A stretch of 64,000 bases of DNA, taken from the NCBI RefSeq assembly GCF_036588685.1, contig NC_086375.1, positions 49,918,955 to 49,982,954 of the forward strand, in the 5' to 3' direction. The notes under the pieces were generated by a model that saw only the letters and a list, made by a program, of their open reading frames with translations, ran no database searches and was not told where the DNA came from. The stretch comes from Mytilus trossulus. Taxonomy: Eukaryota; Mollusca; Bivalvia; Mytilida; Mytilidae. Shown here piece after piece: positions 31,087 through 43,691 of this stretch (positions are counted from its first letter, which is position 1; each line of letters starts with the position of its first letter). Made by a program: the position numbers and the translations under genes.

Positions 31087-32269
31087 CCCGGTTCATAAAA
31101 AATCGATCTTTTTAAAACTACATTTGGAAGTGGTATTTTTAAGTCCGATCTTCCTCATATTTGCAATATCGGCTCGTCGATCTTTATTGTTAGGGGTTTT
31201 AGATTTCTATTGATTTTAAGTTATTATCATCAAAATAAAAAGGAACAACATTCTTAACCGCGAATTTAGAATTCATGATATCGAAAGCAAAGGTCTGTCT
31301 TGTCTTTCAGATATATTTTGACTGAACTATGAAATTATATAACAAATGTATTCACTATTTTAAGAAGAATTCTCTGTTCAACCCATCAGCACTATAAATA
31401 ACCTGAATAGAAATGTTGTTCATAGAAGCATAATCCATTCACGTGTACATTTGTTCAACGCATTTTTTTCCAACCACCGCATTTATATTACGCGTCTGTT
31501 AAACATATTTATTTATATTGGATTGGGAAACAAGTTTTGCAACTTATATTAATCCGTTTCCAATTCTTTGCATGTCTGTGAAACTGACTGAAAACTAAGT
31601 ACTATCACGTGTAAATTAATATGCATTAATAGTAGTTGAAAACAAACAAACAACATAACAGCAAATAAAGAGAACTGTGTTGTCCGTAATTTGTATAGGA
31701 ATAACGCCCAAAACCGGCAGAACGGCTTTCGACGTTATTTTAGAATTGGCGCAATGTATTCCCGCCATTTCAAATTGTTAACCCTTTTGTAGAAATATCT
31801 TTTTTTCCATTCCGGTGACCCCATCTTTTTATTTCATGATTTTATTTAGGAATAAACAACGCATATTCTGTTAAATACTCATCGAGAAATTATTGGTCAA
31901 TTTTTTTTAAACATCATTCTTTTATAGTTATTTCACAATAAATAAAGGCGGGAAAATTATTATAGCAACTTTTCGCTATTATTTTCCCCTCAGAAATTGG
32001 TAATATTATTAAAATAGTTTGTATTAACAACTTGGTTAACAGATCAAACAAGTTTTATAGGAAACTAACTTTTAAAAAAAATATTACACTGCTATTGACT
32101 AGAGGTCTCGATTTCCAAATTCCATGAAAAAGACGGCGTTCTAAATCGAAAACGAGGTCGGTGACCCCATTTTTTTATTTGCTTATTTTGAAGCTTTTAC
32201 CTAACCTAAAGTAAAAATAAAATATAAAGAAGATATTATTGGTAGATCTGAATAGAAGGATTTGTCTTT
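31087..32269. other. Intergenic, nothing recognised
   Basis: AT-rich; short open frames only, no repeats I could pair. Confidence 0.4.
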
Positions 32270-32580
32270 AATGTGGCTCTTGCCATTTTGTATGAGTTTC
32301 ATAAAATTTGGATGAGGAAAACTTAAGCTCAAGTGGGTTGAAACAAAAAATTGCAGTTTTTAAGTTATAAAAGGGCACAACTCTAGCCAGGCATGTGACT
32401 TACTACCCAAATTTCAAACTCTGTCTGCTAGTTTTTGTCTTAGCATTGTGCAGGAGTTGCCTAAAATTTTGATAAAATAAATGGGGAATTAGTCCATGGG
32501 ACATAGATAATGCCACTGATTGTATATCATATAAAGTTATAAAGGGACATAACTGAAGAAGGTTAAAGTGATCGATCCTA
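32270..32580 (+). repeat. Family D, diverged
   Basis: AAAAGGGCACAACTCTAGCC and AAAGGGACATAACTGAAGAA mark two units. Confidence 0.5.
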
Positions 32581-34559
32581 TCATGCCTATCCAAGTATAT
32601 GGACCATAATTTGGTATTCGGCCTTTGGTTTCTTTTGGTATCCTTTTTTATAAATTCTAAAACTTTAACTTTTATTCTGTGGGTTGTGTTGGTGTTAGAA
32701 TAGTATAAATGGATCAATTGAGTTTTTCAAGAAAAAATTAATACATTTTGATTCACCGTTTACGTGACAGGAAACCACACAGGAAACCAATCTTTATTTT
32801 CTTTATTTGGCACAATATATTTCAAAAGACATAAATGAACACTATTACTAGTGTTACTTGCTTCATGTTAATACTAAAAAATGTATTTTCAATGTTAAAT
32901 TAAAGGTTTTTTTTAACACGACAGGAAACCATAAGAAACCAAAAGCATTTTTTAAGTTTTATTTTATTGCAAAATCTGCTTAAAATAATCTGAACAGTAT
33001 ACTTTTTCTTAAAATCTATCTTTAATGTAACAGTATTATAAAACTCCTAAATATGTGCTTGTTTTGAAAACAATCAGTACAATTTATTCAGAAATTTCCA
33101 CTTTTTCTTCATTGATACAGGATACCACAATCGTTGTATCTTGATGTTTAAGCCAAAAAATGTATTTATATTTGGTTTTGAAATTCCAGTTATATACAAT
33201 TTATTCCAAATCATTGGCAATGTAAAATTCTTTAAATCCAGTAAAGAACAAAACTTTTAACTTGGAATTAAAATCTTTAAAATAGGCACCATGTGATATT
33301 TGTGACCTGTACACCATCTACATGGTTTCCACATTTTAACCTACTTTAGTGGGCTAAAATCAATAAAGTAATTCCTTTCAAGTCATGCATGGTAAAAGTC
33401 TCCTTTGACAAGTTTATTGCGTTTCTGATAAGTGTTTGCAGAACATGAATAAAAAAAAAAAAAAAAAATTTTTGACAAGATACCAACTTTGTACATTCCA
33501 AGTGTAACGGTATATTAACATGCATTTTTCATTTAATTATCTTTATTCACCTAAAATATCCAGTAATATTTACTGCTGAAGCAAAATCAATCCAACGAAC
33601 ATCCGCACCATGATAAGAGACGTAATTTCGATTGAATTTTCCAAGGACCCTTTACATCGTTATTGGGAAACGAAGTGTGTTTAAACGTCGGTCAAATCTG
33701 AAATCGATTTTGTCAAGTCATTGGGCATTTATTTTCACACAAGATCGTATGTAACATTATGCACATAGGACAAATAATAGACCCCCGGCACAATCTCTTT
33801 GAAAATTGTATTTTCCTTTTTTAAACAAGTCGAAACAAGTCTACAGATTATGTTTGCTAACTTCCCATTGGAAACAAAAACAATGTTTAGAACTTGTATA
33901 TCGTATGTCCGGCTGTAATGGTGTGATCACATGTTAGTCACATGTTTCACGTGTGACCGGAAATGATTAGAACTTAAGGACAAAAACAATTTTAATAAAT
34001 AACTGGACTTCTGTTTCGTGTGAAATGTAACGCATAACGACAACGTCATGTTCTTACTTAATTATTACGAAGATCAAAACAAGAATGTAAATCATCTCGG
34101 ATTTACCTGTTCGAACATCTCGCGAGAGTTCATATTTGCATATTGTTTTTAAGAATTCTATTACAACAAAGCAGATTACATCATCTAAAAATTGCGTTAC
34201 GAAATCGGACACAAAAATCACGCCACTGTTCTAACATCTGCTACATAAATACTTATAGTTCTCGGCATTTTCTTCTCACTATTCTTATTGGTCGATGTTC
34301 TTTGTTATTTGAAAGCAAAAGTTACGAATTTGCCGGTGACGATTATCTATAAATCAGTCAGCGTTATGCTCTTCGGAAGCAAAAAGTAACTCGAGAAACG
34401 ACACAAAAATACGGTTGTAGAATCTTTGAAATTCGTATATTTCAATTTTTTTTCTAGGGAGGAGTAGCATACACTTGTATGTTGATAAAAATAATGGCAT
34501 CTTTAGATGTAGTTACAACTTTTCTTACAGTAATTCACATTTTATCACTTTTCTATAGT
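32581..34559. other. Intergenic
   Basis: Several short GACAGGAAACCA(C/T)A-AGGAAACCAA motifs at about 32768, 32920 and 33115, and a poly(A) run at 33450-33468. No gene supported. Confidence 0.4.
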
Positions 34560-34985
34560 TATAGGAAACGGAGCCCAATAGCAAATGATGGTCCATATAT
34601 ATACTGATCTGAGTTTTGTGGCAATACATATTGTGTATCAGTTTTATAACATTTGTTTGAGCCAAGCTTAGTATAGTTTGAGAATGGAAATGAAAAATTA
34701 TTAAAGTAATTTTTCCATTTATAAAGTAAAAGTGACTCCACCATAATTAAAATTTGATATGTATTTTTTGGTAATAGCATTGTGTATAAGTTTCATAACA
34801 TTTGTTTGAGGCTAACTAAAGAACAGAAACAAAATAGCTGAATTTTTCCATTTGTAAAGGAACACAACTCTAGAATGGTTAAAGTGACGCCACCAAAATT
34901 CACGCTTGATCTTATTTTGAGGTTATAAGCATTGTGTATAGATTCATAACATTTGATGACCCAACATAAGTCACTTCCAGTATTA
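34560..34985 (+). repeat. Family D, three units
   Basis: Repeating 'AGCATTGTGTATAAGTTTCATAACATTTG' blocks and GGAACACAACTCTAGAATGG. Confidence 0.6.
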
Positions 34986-35794
34986 TTGATCATATTTAGA
35001 TTAAGAGATTGTCAGTTGCTCGATCGTAATACTAAATTCTTAGGTAAGTGAATGACAAGGAGACAGTATTGCAGAAATATCTTGATAATTACAAAAAAAA
35101 GTTATATTTGGTGACTCATCTCCATTTAAAGGGAGTCTACAAAAAATTAACATTAAGGATATTTGTCAAGATTTTTCACCGTTATTCCTCTTGCAGATGA
35201 CCGACTCTTCATAGGCTATTTTTTTTAAAATCTGACACATTCCCACGACAAAGAACATAAAGAAGGAGTCACAAAAACAATATAATCAAAGAGCAGATTG
35301 CTCTGAGGGATACGAATGCGATAGTTTTCATTGATACATGTATTTATTTTTTTCCAAAAAAATTCAACTGCACGTGTAAAATGTAATTAACATAATCTGA
35401 ATAGTTATTCAACTTTAAAAATAGCCAATCCTCAATACAAGAGTATGAACAATGTACTTATTATGTTTTACTTTTGTACTATCAATTCCAGCAGTCACTG
35501 AGAGTGAGAGAAGGTGACTTTGTCCCTTATCAACTATTTTCCGACGTTAATTCTAGGTGGAACCCCATTCCGATCTCTTTAAATATTTAATTTTCTTTGA
35601 GTCAGTGGGCATGTCAGACTCCTTTCCATACACATTCCTCTGTTTAAATTGTGATCGGTTTTAATATAATACAACGTCTATGGACAGAACAAGTTATTTT
35701 TTCTCTAGGTAATGTCGATTGACGGAAGTTATTTACGGAAGGGAGACAACTCGAAGCGATAAATTTTTAATATGGAAGATACCGGTAGATATAG
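34986..35794. other. Intergenic, nothing recognised
   Basis: AT-rich, no coding or paired structure found. Confidence 0.4.
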
Positions 35795-36085
35795 GAAGAT
35801 GTGGTGTGAGTGCCAATGAGACAAACCTCCATCCAAGTAACAATTTAAAAAGTAAACCATTATAGGTTAAAGTACGGCCTTCAACACAGAGCCTTGGCTC
35901 CCACCGAACAACAAGCTATAAAGGGCCCCAAAATTACTAGTGTAAAACCATTCAAACGGGAAAACCAACGGTCTAATCTATATAAACAAAAGGAGAAACG
36001 AGAAACACATATATATTACATAAACAAACGACAATTACTGTACATCAGATTCCTGACTTAGGACAGGTGCAAATACTCCATTTTG
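35795..36085 (+). repeat. Dispersed repeat family F (GATGTGGTATGATTGCCAATGAG end)
   Basis: AGGAAGATGTGGTGTGAGTG then CCAATGAGACAAACCTCCAT, AAGTACGGCCTTCAACACAG, TTCCTGACTTAGGACAGGTG. A very common mussel repeat as I recall it. Confidence 0.7.
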
Positions 36086-36883
36086 GCTGAAGGGGTTTTC
36101 TAGTTACACCTTTTCATTGTGGACTACATTCATTTTATTTTCAATAATGCATATGATTTTAAATCATGCAACAACAGTAACCCTCAATAGCATACAGACA
36201 TAAAGGATCTCGTGAGTTTTAAAATAATCAATGGAGTTGGGAATCTAGAGCAACCATTCAATCTGATACCTCTTGAAGTCAGGAAAACTATATGCATGCG
36301 CATGATTACCTAAAAACAACCCTAGACCTGTGATTTGTAGCAAGGACGTATATTAAATGTTAATTAAATGACTTCCGTTTCTTTATGGAAGTACAATATC
36401 AAATATCAGTTTCATAACGGTGATCGACATATAAGAAAACTCCACTTCAACTATTTTATATTAACAGACACAGATTTATCGATCGGAGTTCAGACAACTC
36501 TTGTTTGTTATCAAAACTGGAGAATTCCCTCTGACGTGTTTCTAAATTTATAAAAACACTAAATATAAATACTGTTAATTCTTATTTTCTGTGTTGTTAA
36601 AAACATGCATACATGTCAAGGGAAATATCAAAACATGAAGATTATGAGAAGAACATTATAGGACAGATGTTTAAATTCAATTTGTTTGTTGGGACCCCTC
36701 TTTTTTTCCCCGATCAATGCCTTTGAATTGGGACACATAGTTGGAACCCCCCCCCCCCTTTGTAAAATGGCTGGATCTGCCCCTGTAGTAAGAAAATGCA
36801 TCACACAACACATGCACTTGTTTTCTATCCATGGCCAGATCTACTTTTGCTATATATTTTAAAATAAGTGCCTGTGTCACAAG

Positions 36884-37102
36884 TAGTCAGAGATTACTTA
36901 GTCCAAATAATTATGACGTCTGGCAAGGCTATTTTACTTTTTTTCTGGGACGCAGGCGTCCCAGAAAAAAAATTAAAATAGCCTTGCCAAACGTGATAAT
37001 TATTTGGACTAGAGATTACTCTGACGTCCAACGGCTGTTTTGCCACACAAGCTGCAGGGGACTGGCAAAACAGACGTTGGACGTCAGAGTAATCTCCGAC
37101 TG
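36884..37102. mobile_element. Foldback element 2 (97 bp) with element 1 inserted in it
   Basis: Palindromic element with ends TAGTCAGAGATTACTCTGAC and its near-complement, flanked by the 9-bp direct repeat TGTCACAAG (36875-36883 and 37103-37111). Without the nested insertion and its duplication it is 97 bp. Same family as 37205-37309 (shared GACGTCC.ACGGCTGTTT.GCCA). No coding capacity. Confidence 0.85.
36899..37011. mobile_element. Foldback element 1 (113 bp), nested
   Basis: Near-perfect palindrome, TAGTCCAAATAATTATGACG... to its complement ending GGACTA, centre at about 36955 (GGGACGC/GCGTCCC). Flanked by the 9-bp repeat GAGATTACT (36890-36898 and 37012-37020), which is part of element 2's arm. 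This proves it landed inside element 2. Confidence 0.9.
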
Positions 37103-37204
37103 TGTCACAAGATGATACCTCCCTCAGATATTATGTGCACCTTTAGTGGTTTACGATCGATTCCTGACATACTGCTAGGGGTGAAATGAGCTTTATTACG
37201 ACAC

Positions 37205-37309
37205 TAGTCCGAGATGACTCTCACGTCCGACGGCTGTTTAGCCAGACAAGCTGGGGGGCCCAGCTTGTCTGGCTAAACAGCTGTCGGACGTCAGAGTAAT
37301 CTCGGACTA
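37205..37309. mobile_element. Foldback element 3 (105 bp)
   Basis: Palindrome with ends TAGTCCGAGATGACTCTCAC and its complement, centre at GGGGGGCCC, flanked by the perfect 9-bp repeat TTACGACAC (37196-37204 and 37310-37318). A 9-bp duplication is typical of Mutator-like transposons. Confidence 0.9.
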
Positions 37310-37815
37310 TTACGACACCTACGAGGGTCGGCTTATCGTGAACGGGACATACAACTCATACAGGCAATGTCAAAAATGAATATATATTATACATAATGAT
37401 TACCTGTTCACACATTTGGCCGACCATGCAAGGTCTGTTTAGCCAGTGAAGGTTGTTAAAAACTTCCATTTGTTGCTGTTCACATACGGTATTTTTCTAG
37501 GGTGACATTTTGGCGGGTATTTTGAAATTCAATGGTTTTGCTAAAGACCTACAAGCTAAACGCGGGTATGAACAACCCGAAAAATTGACTTTTTCGATAA
37601 TTTTCTTTGATTTATTTAAAAGCAAAAATTGAAAGTAGAAACTGCAGAGAAATGTCTACCGTTACAAATTACTGACTATAGATCACTATATGTACGATGT
37701 TCATCTACATCTACATAATACTTCTTAACTTCAATACGTTGAAGATTACAAGAAGGCACATACTAGGGAAACAAATTAAAACTAAACATATTTACAATAA
37801 TTTCAAGAAAAAACT

Positions 37816-38810
37816 TTTTTTTTTTTTTAAATTTTTGTATATAGATTATAGTAAAAACATGGTTTGATTTAGCAATACATATGTGGTTTTGCACCAGACT
37901 TAAAAGCTTCTGAGTCTGGGCTATAGGCTACTTGGTATGTTAGGGAATTCCACAACAGTTATTGTTCTAGGAAAAAATGAATATAAATGATAGTTTGTGG
38001 GAGAGAATGGCTGTATAAATTTATGTTCTTTGGATGGTATTAGGTATGTATTTACTGGGATGGAGACTAATTGGTGTTGAATTTTATATAGCATGGTGAC
38101 GGATGCAAGATTTCTTCTTTGTTGTAATGTTGGCCATCTTAGATGTTCAAGCATGGCTGTTACACTGCTTTGATAGCTGTATTGGTTGAGTGTATACCTG
38201 GCAGCTCTTCTCTGTACCATTTCAATTTTATGTATTTGTTGTTTCTGCCAGGGGTCCCAGACGACACTACAGTATTCAATTTTTGGTCTTACGTATGTTT
38301 TGTAAGCCAGTTCTTTTGTTTTTATGCTGTTAGTTTTGACGTTTCTTTTAATAAATCTCAGTGATGCATTTGCTTTGTTCGTGATGTCATTTATATGAGA
38401 ATTCCATGTCAGATCGTTTGTGATGGAAACGCCAAGATATTTTGCTTTGTTTGTTGATTTTAAAATATGATTATGTAGTGTGTATTTATAGATGATTGGT
38501 TTATGTTTTCTTGTTATGTGGATGATTTCACATTTGTCTGGGTTAAAGGACATAAGCCATTCTTGCTCCCATTGTTCCAATTTATGTAGGTCTGATTGAA
38601 GGGTGTGACAGTCATCTAATGATGAGATTGTTAGATACACAATAGTGTCATCTGCAAAGAGGCGAACATTACTTTTGAGGTTGTCTGGCATGTCATTAAT
38701 GTAGATTAAGAACAGACATGGCCCGAGAACAGAGCCTTGGGGAACGCCTGATAATACAGGACAACTATTTGATGTGTGACTGTCAACCACCACTTTTTGT
38801 GATCTATGTG
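37816..38810 (-). mobile_element. LINE copy including 3' region
   Basis: Covers the RT fragment, a short 3' UTR (37920-37830) and the A-rich end at 37829-37816. No target-site duplication was resolved. Confidence 0.55.
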
Positions 38811-38817
38811 ATAACAT
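37921..38817 (-). pseudogene. 5'-truncated LINE reverse transcriptase fragment (Jockey/CR1-like)
   Basis: A 298-residue open frame from ATG at 38817. RT palm motifs: SGVPQGSVLGP (B), FADDT (C), then the KAKYLGV segment and the C-terminal YKTYVRPKIEYCSVVWDPW...VQRRAARY region that is typical of Jockey/CR1-group LINEs in invertebrates. The N-terminal RT fingers and any endonuclease or ORF1 are missing. Homology fades upstream of about 38805, so the element is 5'-truncated, as usual for LINE copies. An A tract (minus strand, 37829-37816) may mark its 3' end. Still open, so probably a fairly recent copy. Confidence 0.85.
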
Positions 38818-39789
38818 ATGTTCTTTACTGGATATTTGGATTCTACTGAATGTGAAACTCAGTTGGTCATTTTTTAGATGAAGCCCGGCTTTTCTGTCAT
38901 TTTAAATTGTTTCTATGCAGACAAAAGACGTGTACTTGAGAAATGCTTTTTACTGAGTCAGTTTCTGAAACAAATGAAAATAAAATGCTTCGCTGAGCAC
39001 AGCTTGACACTACCGCAGAGGTCGCACCCTGAACCGTTGGGGAAAATTTGGACTCATCATAGATGTAATGAGATTTATGGACACACTATTTAAGCTTGAT
39101 ACTGTCTGAATTTGGATTGTGATCAAATTTTTGACATTCTATAGGTTTCTGACACAAAACAAATGAGGTCAAAGATATTAAAAAACTATTGCGCAATACT
39201 GTGCAATTCAGGGAAGATTAATTTTCTTCGAAATTTGATAAATCCCCTAAAAACAATCCGGGTATTCCCAACCGGCTTCCTTTTGCGGTAGTAAACCTTC
39301 TAAAAAAAATCTTAGAAATCAACGCACTTAGTATAAAACTAAAGTTATTGTCCCGAAACCAATGTGTCTTCGGACGACGACGCAGACAACGACGACAACA
39401 TCATACAATTATAGATCCCAATTTTTTTTTTTTGCGGTCGTATAAAAAAAGTGCTAGGGCCGTTTTATAAGGAATGATCGTTACGTTGATTTTTGACCGT
39501 GAGACTACTATTGCAGTCTCACTGAGACATGATATATATATACAACGAAGCAGATCTCGTTTCACATTAACCAAACATGTTTAATATTGTTCAGACAAAC
39601 ATCGCTGCAGGTCGACAGTAAAACCAGCACTGCACTTGACAGTTAATTTATCTTTACAACTACGAGAACAATCAACCGAAGTAAATCCAGATGCGCACAG
39701 AACAGCTCTTCAAATACAGGGGTCCGTAGTGTTTTATGCGTTCTACGAGCCCTAAACTCGGACGATGGACGCCAAAGACAAATTTGGAC
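38818..39789. other. Intergenic, nothing recognised
   Basis: Includes a CGACGACGACGC-like stretch near 39375 and a T run at 39423. No gene supported. Confidence 0.4.
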
Positions 39790-39925
39790 CTGGGCGCGGA
39801 CACCGACGCCATATCTGGGATTAAACGCGGACGCCATAGTCGACCCTTAATTCGGTCTTTTCGCGAATTTTAGTTGGACCATGTGACTCGGACGCCGACG
39901 CCATATTCGGGCTTAAACACTGGAC
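39790..39925. repeat. GC-rich imperfect repeats (GGACGCC)
   Basis: Two or three units like CGGACGCCGACGCCATATC-GGG-TTAAAC, GC-rich in AT-rich surroundings. Function unknown. Confidence 0.5.
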
Positions 39926-40387
39926 CAGGCTTCCTTCCGAGGTAGACACTATTAGTGACGTCACACCCTTGAAAGTGGACGCGAATTCCTTTTACCTAAA
40001 CGGTTACCCTTTAAGCCCAACCCCAAACACATAAATCTGTAGTAATTTTGAAAAGAATATTCTACCTCTTAAATTAGTTATTACTAATACATGCTTATAA
40101 AAATTGTGAGAATTCTCCAAGATACTCTTTTTATATAAAAGGAGGCACTATAAATAGATGCACGTGTAAAGCAAATTGGATTAAAATGTTTGATAGAGCA
40201 ATTACATAAAATATTTATCTTTTTTTTAGTTTTAAAACATTTAGTATAATTGCTATTCGATTTCTTTGAACAACTTAATTAATATCATATGGAGCTGATT
40301 ATAATGACACATACAATAATTAGATTAAGAGATAAAGCACATATTGTGATTAAACATAGTTATCTTTATACACTTTCTTTCAATAAA

Positions 40388-40695
40388 GGTCCGTGTAGAT
40401 AGAGTCTCGTGTTTTTTGTACGGTCCGTGTAGGTAGAGTCTCGCGCTCTCTGTGCGGTCCATGTATGTATAGTCGCGTGCTCTTTAAACGGTCCATGTAG
40501 GTAGAGTCTTGCACTCTCTGTGCGGTACATGTAGGTATAGTCTCGCGCTCTCTGTGTGGTACATGTAGGTAGAGTCTTGCGCTCTTTTTACGGTCCATGA
40601 ATGTAGAGCCTTTCGCTCTTTGTACGGTCCGTGTAGACAGAGCATCGCGCTCTATAAACGCGGTCCGTGTTGGTAAAGTCTCACGCTCTATGTGT
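40388..40695. repeat. 34-bp minisatellite, nine units
   Basis: Unit GGTCC(G/A)TGTAGGTAGAGTCT-CGCGCTCTCTGTAC. Starts fall at 40388, 40422, 40456, 40490, 40524, 40558, 40592, 40626 and 40662. The GC-rich unit contrasts with AT-rich flanks. 34 is not a multiple of three, so frames seen in it are not likely coding. Confidence 0.95.
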
Positions 40696-41056
40696 AAACT
40701 ATTACAACAACTTTCTGCAAAGTCCTTTTGTGTATATCGATGATGACATAGCCATTCACGTCATTGGCGAGATAAAATACGTGAATTTTTTTTATATATT
40801 ATGTTGCAAGGTATATTTTTTTCTCTTTCTAACATACCCCTTTTTTTCAATGGCATTTCAAATTTCAAAACCTTCACCCAGGTCGACTTATTTCTAAAAG
40901 CCTTAATGTTGTATTATTCTTTGATTTGTTTTCGTTCTGAAAATGCAGATTATAGATGCCACTGGACAGTAAGCAAGCGCCAATCAATATACTTTCATCG
41001 TGAATTTTGTCTAATTGCTGTTAGATTTATACATTTTATAAATACTGACCGACCGG

Positions 41057-41697
41057 ACCCATCTTCGCTAGTCAAGGTTACGATGCATTCCCTTCCTCGT
41101 TAAAGAGGGACGAAAGATACCAGCGGAAGAGTCAATCTCATAGATAGAAAATAAACTGACAATGCCATGGCTAAAAATAAAAAGACAAACAGACAAAAAA
41201 TAGTACAGAAGACACAACATAGAAATCCAAAGACTAAGCAACTAAGCAACACAAACCCCACCATCAACTGGGGGTGATATCAGATGCTCCGGAAGGGTAA
41301 GCAGATCCTGCTTCTCATGTGGCACCCGTCGTGTTGCTTATGTTATTACAAATCCGGTAAATAGTCTACTTTGGTAGGTCACATTCGTGAAAAGGGAAAG
41401 GGTATACGATTGCACTTACGACATAAGTCACATAAGGCCTTGAACATATCCGATATCATCTATGAAACGGTTATTCCATAACGGTCAACCAACTCGTGAT
41501 GGCGTCCGTAGAATTTACAAAGGGATGATTTCAACTGCACCATTTGGAACTTTGGTTTCCTTGTGAGTAGCAGTCCTCTTTCAAGGAAGTAATAATAGGA
41601 AATACAAGCACGGGAATATCATAAGAATTGGAAGATATATAAACTCCGTATGCAGGACTAGCGTAACCCTAGCCTAGCGAAGATGAACTGGACCATG
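41057..41697. mobile_element. TIR-bounded dispersed repeat (about 640 bp)
   Basis: Left end CATCTTCGCTAGTCAAGGTTACG and right end CGTAACCCTAGCCTAGCGAAGATG are inverted, imperfect partners. The interior (GGTGCTCCGGAAGGGTAAGC-like block, TGGCACCCGTCGTGTTGCTT) is a sequence I recall as very common in Mytilus. No coding frame. Confidence 0.6.
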
Positions 41698-42269
41698 CAT
41701 AACTTTGTAGTTTGTTGAGTTGTTGTCTCATTGGTGTTAATTCTACAGCAGCTCTACTTCTAAGCTTTCTTACCTGTGACATACACTGCACTGTTTCTGT
41801 GCTCTGATATCATTAAAATCGTTATTATTTACAAATATAAATGTTTGTTGATCATAACAAATAAATCATATTCAAAAATCGATATTACGAGTCGTTTGAA
41901 GGGGAATTGTCATTTAGTGCCAGGAAATTAACAACATTAGAATAACGCTATAATAGTTACCTTCCTCTGTGTTCTTTCTTATTTTGTCTTTTAGTCGTTA
42001 ATATACCTTACCTGTGTTCTTTTGAAATTGTACACATTTCACAATCTAAATTTATTTTTATTTAAAAATAGATATTACCTTTATTATTACCGTGGGCCTA
42101 AAAATAAATTTAATCGGAAACAAACTTAACGTTGATCGACCATGCTGATGATTTAAATACTAGTTTTCTCTTTAAAATAAGAATAAAAAAAAGAGAATAT
42201 TTTTTTAAACCTGAATATAGCCTGATGTGCTAGTCTATAATATTCCTTTTACAATACAAAAATATAAAA

Positions 42270-42420
42270 AAAAGGAAGATGTGGTATGATTGCCAATGAA
42301 TCAACTCTCTAGACCACAACTTGAGACAGGCATATACATACAGAATGTTGCGGGGTTTAACATGTTAGCGGGATCACAACCCATCCCAAACCTGGGACAG
42401 TGTTGTAACTGTACAACATA
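42270..42420 (+). repeat. Family F, copy with GGGACAGTGTTGTAAC end
   Basis: GGAAGATGTGGTATGATTGC then CCAATGAATCAACTCTCTAG and a shortened body. Confidence 0.6.
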
Positions 42421-43494
42421 AGAAAGAACTATGAAAATCAGTTGAAAATGGATTAACTAATAAGATGGATACAAATATACAATACAATACGACACAGAGT
42501 GAAAGTGGTCGGGTACTTGTATATCCCAACAAGTATAAGTCTCAATATATTATTTTTATTGTATCGGAAATTGGTTTTTCAAGATAAAGGTTTTAAGACG
42601 AAGTAACTTAAGATTGGATTGCAACCTCTCCCTTGTTTGTTATCGCTTCCTTAAAATGTAACGTAAAGGAAAGTAGTTATAGAATGTAATATAAATTTAA
42701 GATGATTCCAACACTGCAAATTAAGGAGCTTTCCTGTGTCAGTTCCTCTTCCGTTCTGCAGGGAGGAAGCCTGTGTTTATGAAATAAATAGTTCAGATAA
42801 CTCGTTTTTAAAAGAAAGAGAGGAACAGTTTTAAATTTTGTTCTTCATATATCGCTACAAAATGTAAGTACATTAAGACAATTTACGTTTTCATTTTTTT
42901 GTTATAAACTGTAAATTATAATGTGAGTTGGGAGTTTTGACTTTTTTCATAAGAGTTATATATATATAGATGAAATCTCTATAGGCAATAACCTTATTGG
43001 TGTTGATTGTTGAAATAAAATGTGAAATGCAATAGAAACATTGAGCCACACGTTTTGGTATAGTTTGGGTCCAGTTATCAAGTTACAGGTAAAAGTATCT
43101 TGACATACAAAAACGTTAATACCATATACTAAGGAAACATTACATATAGACTTTTAAAGTTTACTATAATACGATAAACACGAACTTTGATGTTTCTTCA
43201 TATGGACAAGAGCAGACTGTAATTTTTTTTTTAATTCATACTAACCTATAAAGTTAGGGATTTTCTACCGATTTTTACAGTTTGTTCTTATGGTGTTTAA
43301 TTTGATACTACACTGTCCTATGTTAGCCACACAATTGTTGTGCCTGTCCGAAATCAGGAGTCTGCAAGTCAGTGGTTGTTGTTGGTTCATGTTTTTTTGT
43401 AAATTGTATTGTTATAAATTAGTTTTTTTTACTCGTTTAAATTGTTTCACATTTTATAATGTCGATGCCTTTTATAACAGACAATACAATATAG

Positions 43495-43615
43495 TTTTTT
43501 TTCGCATTGTTGAAGGCCGTACGGTAACCTTCAATTGCGTAAATCCTCGTCATTTGAACTCAGGTGGATACCTGTCTCATTGACAATTATTCCACAAATC
43601 TCCTTATTTTTATAT
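43495..43615 (+). repeat. Family F-related end just upstream of claudin-like A
   Basis: GTTGAAGGCCGTACGGTAAC ... CTGTCTCATTGACAATTATT-CCACAAATCTCC, ending 44 bp before the predicted 5' UTR acceptor (43658). Confidence 0.6.
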
Positions 43616-43691
43616 TGTGATTTTATTATAACGTTATTAGATTATTATATACTTTCAGTCTCAATTCCACTACATAATCCCGTCTCCAAAA

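Noticed and set aside
43290..43583. 97-codon frame upstream of claudin-like A
   Set aside because: It overlaps a dispersed repeat end and has no protein family character; the real start is at 43692.
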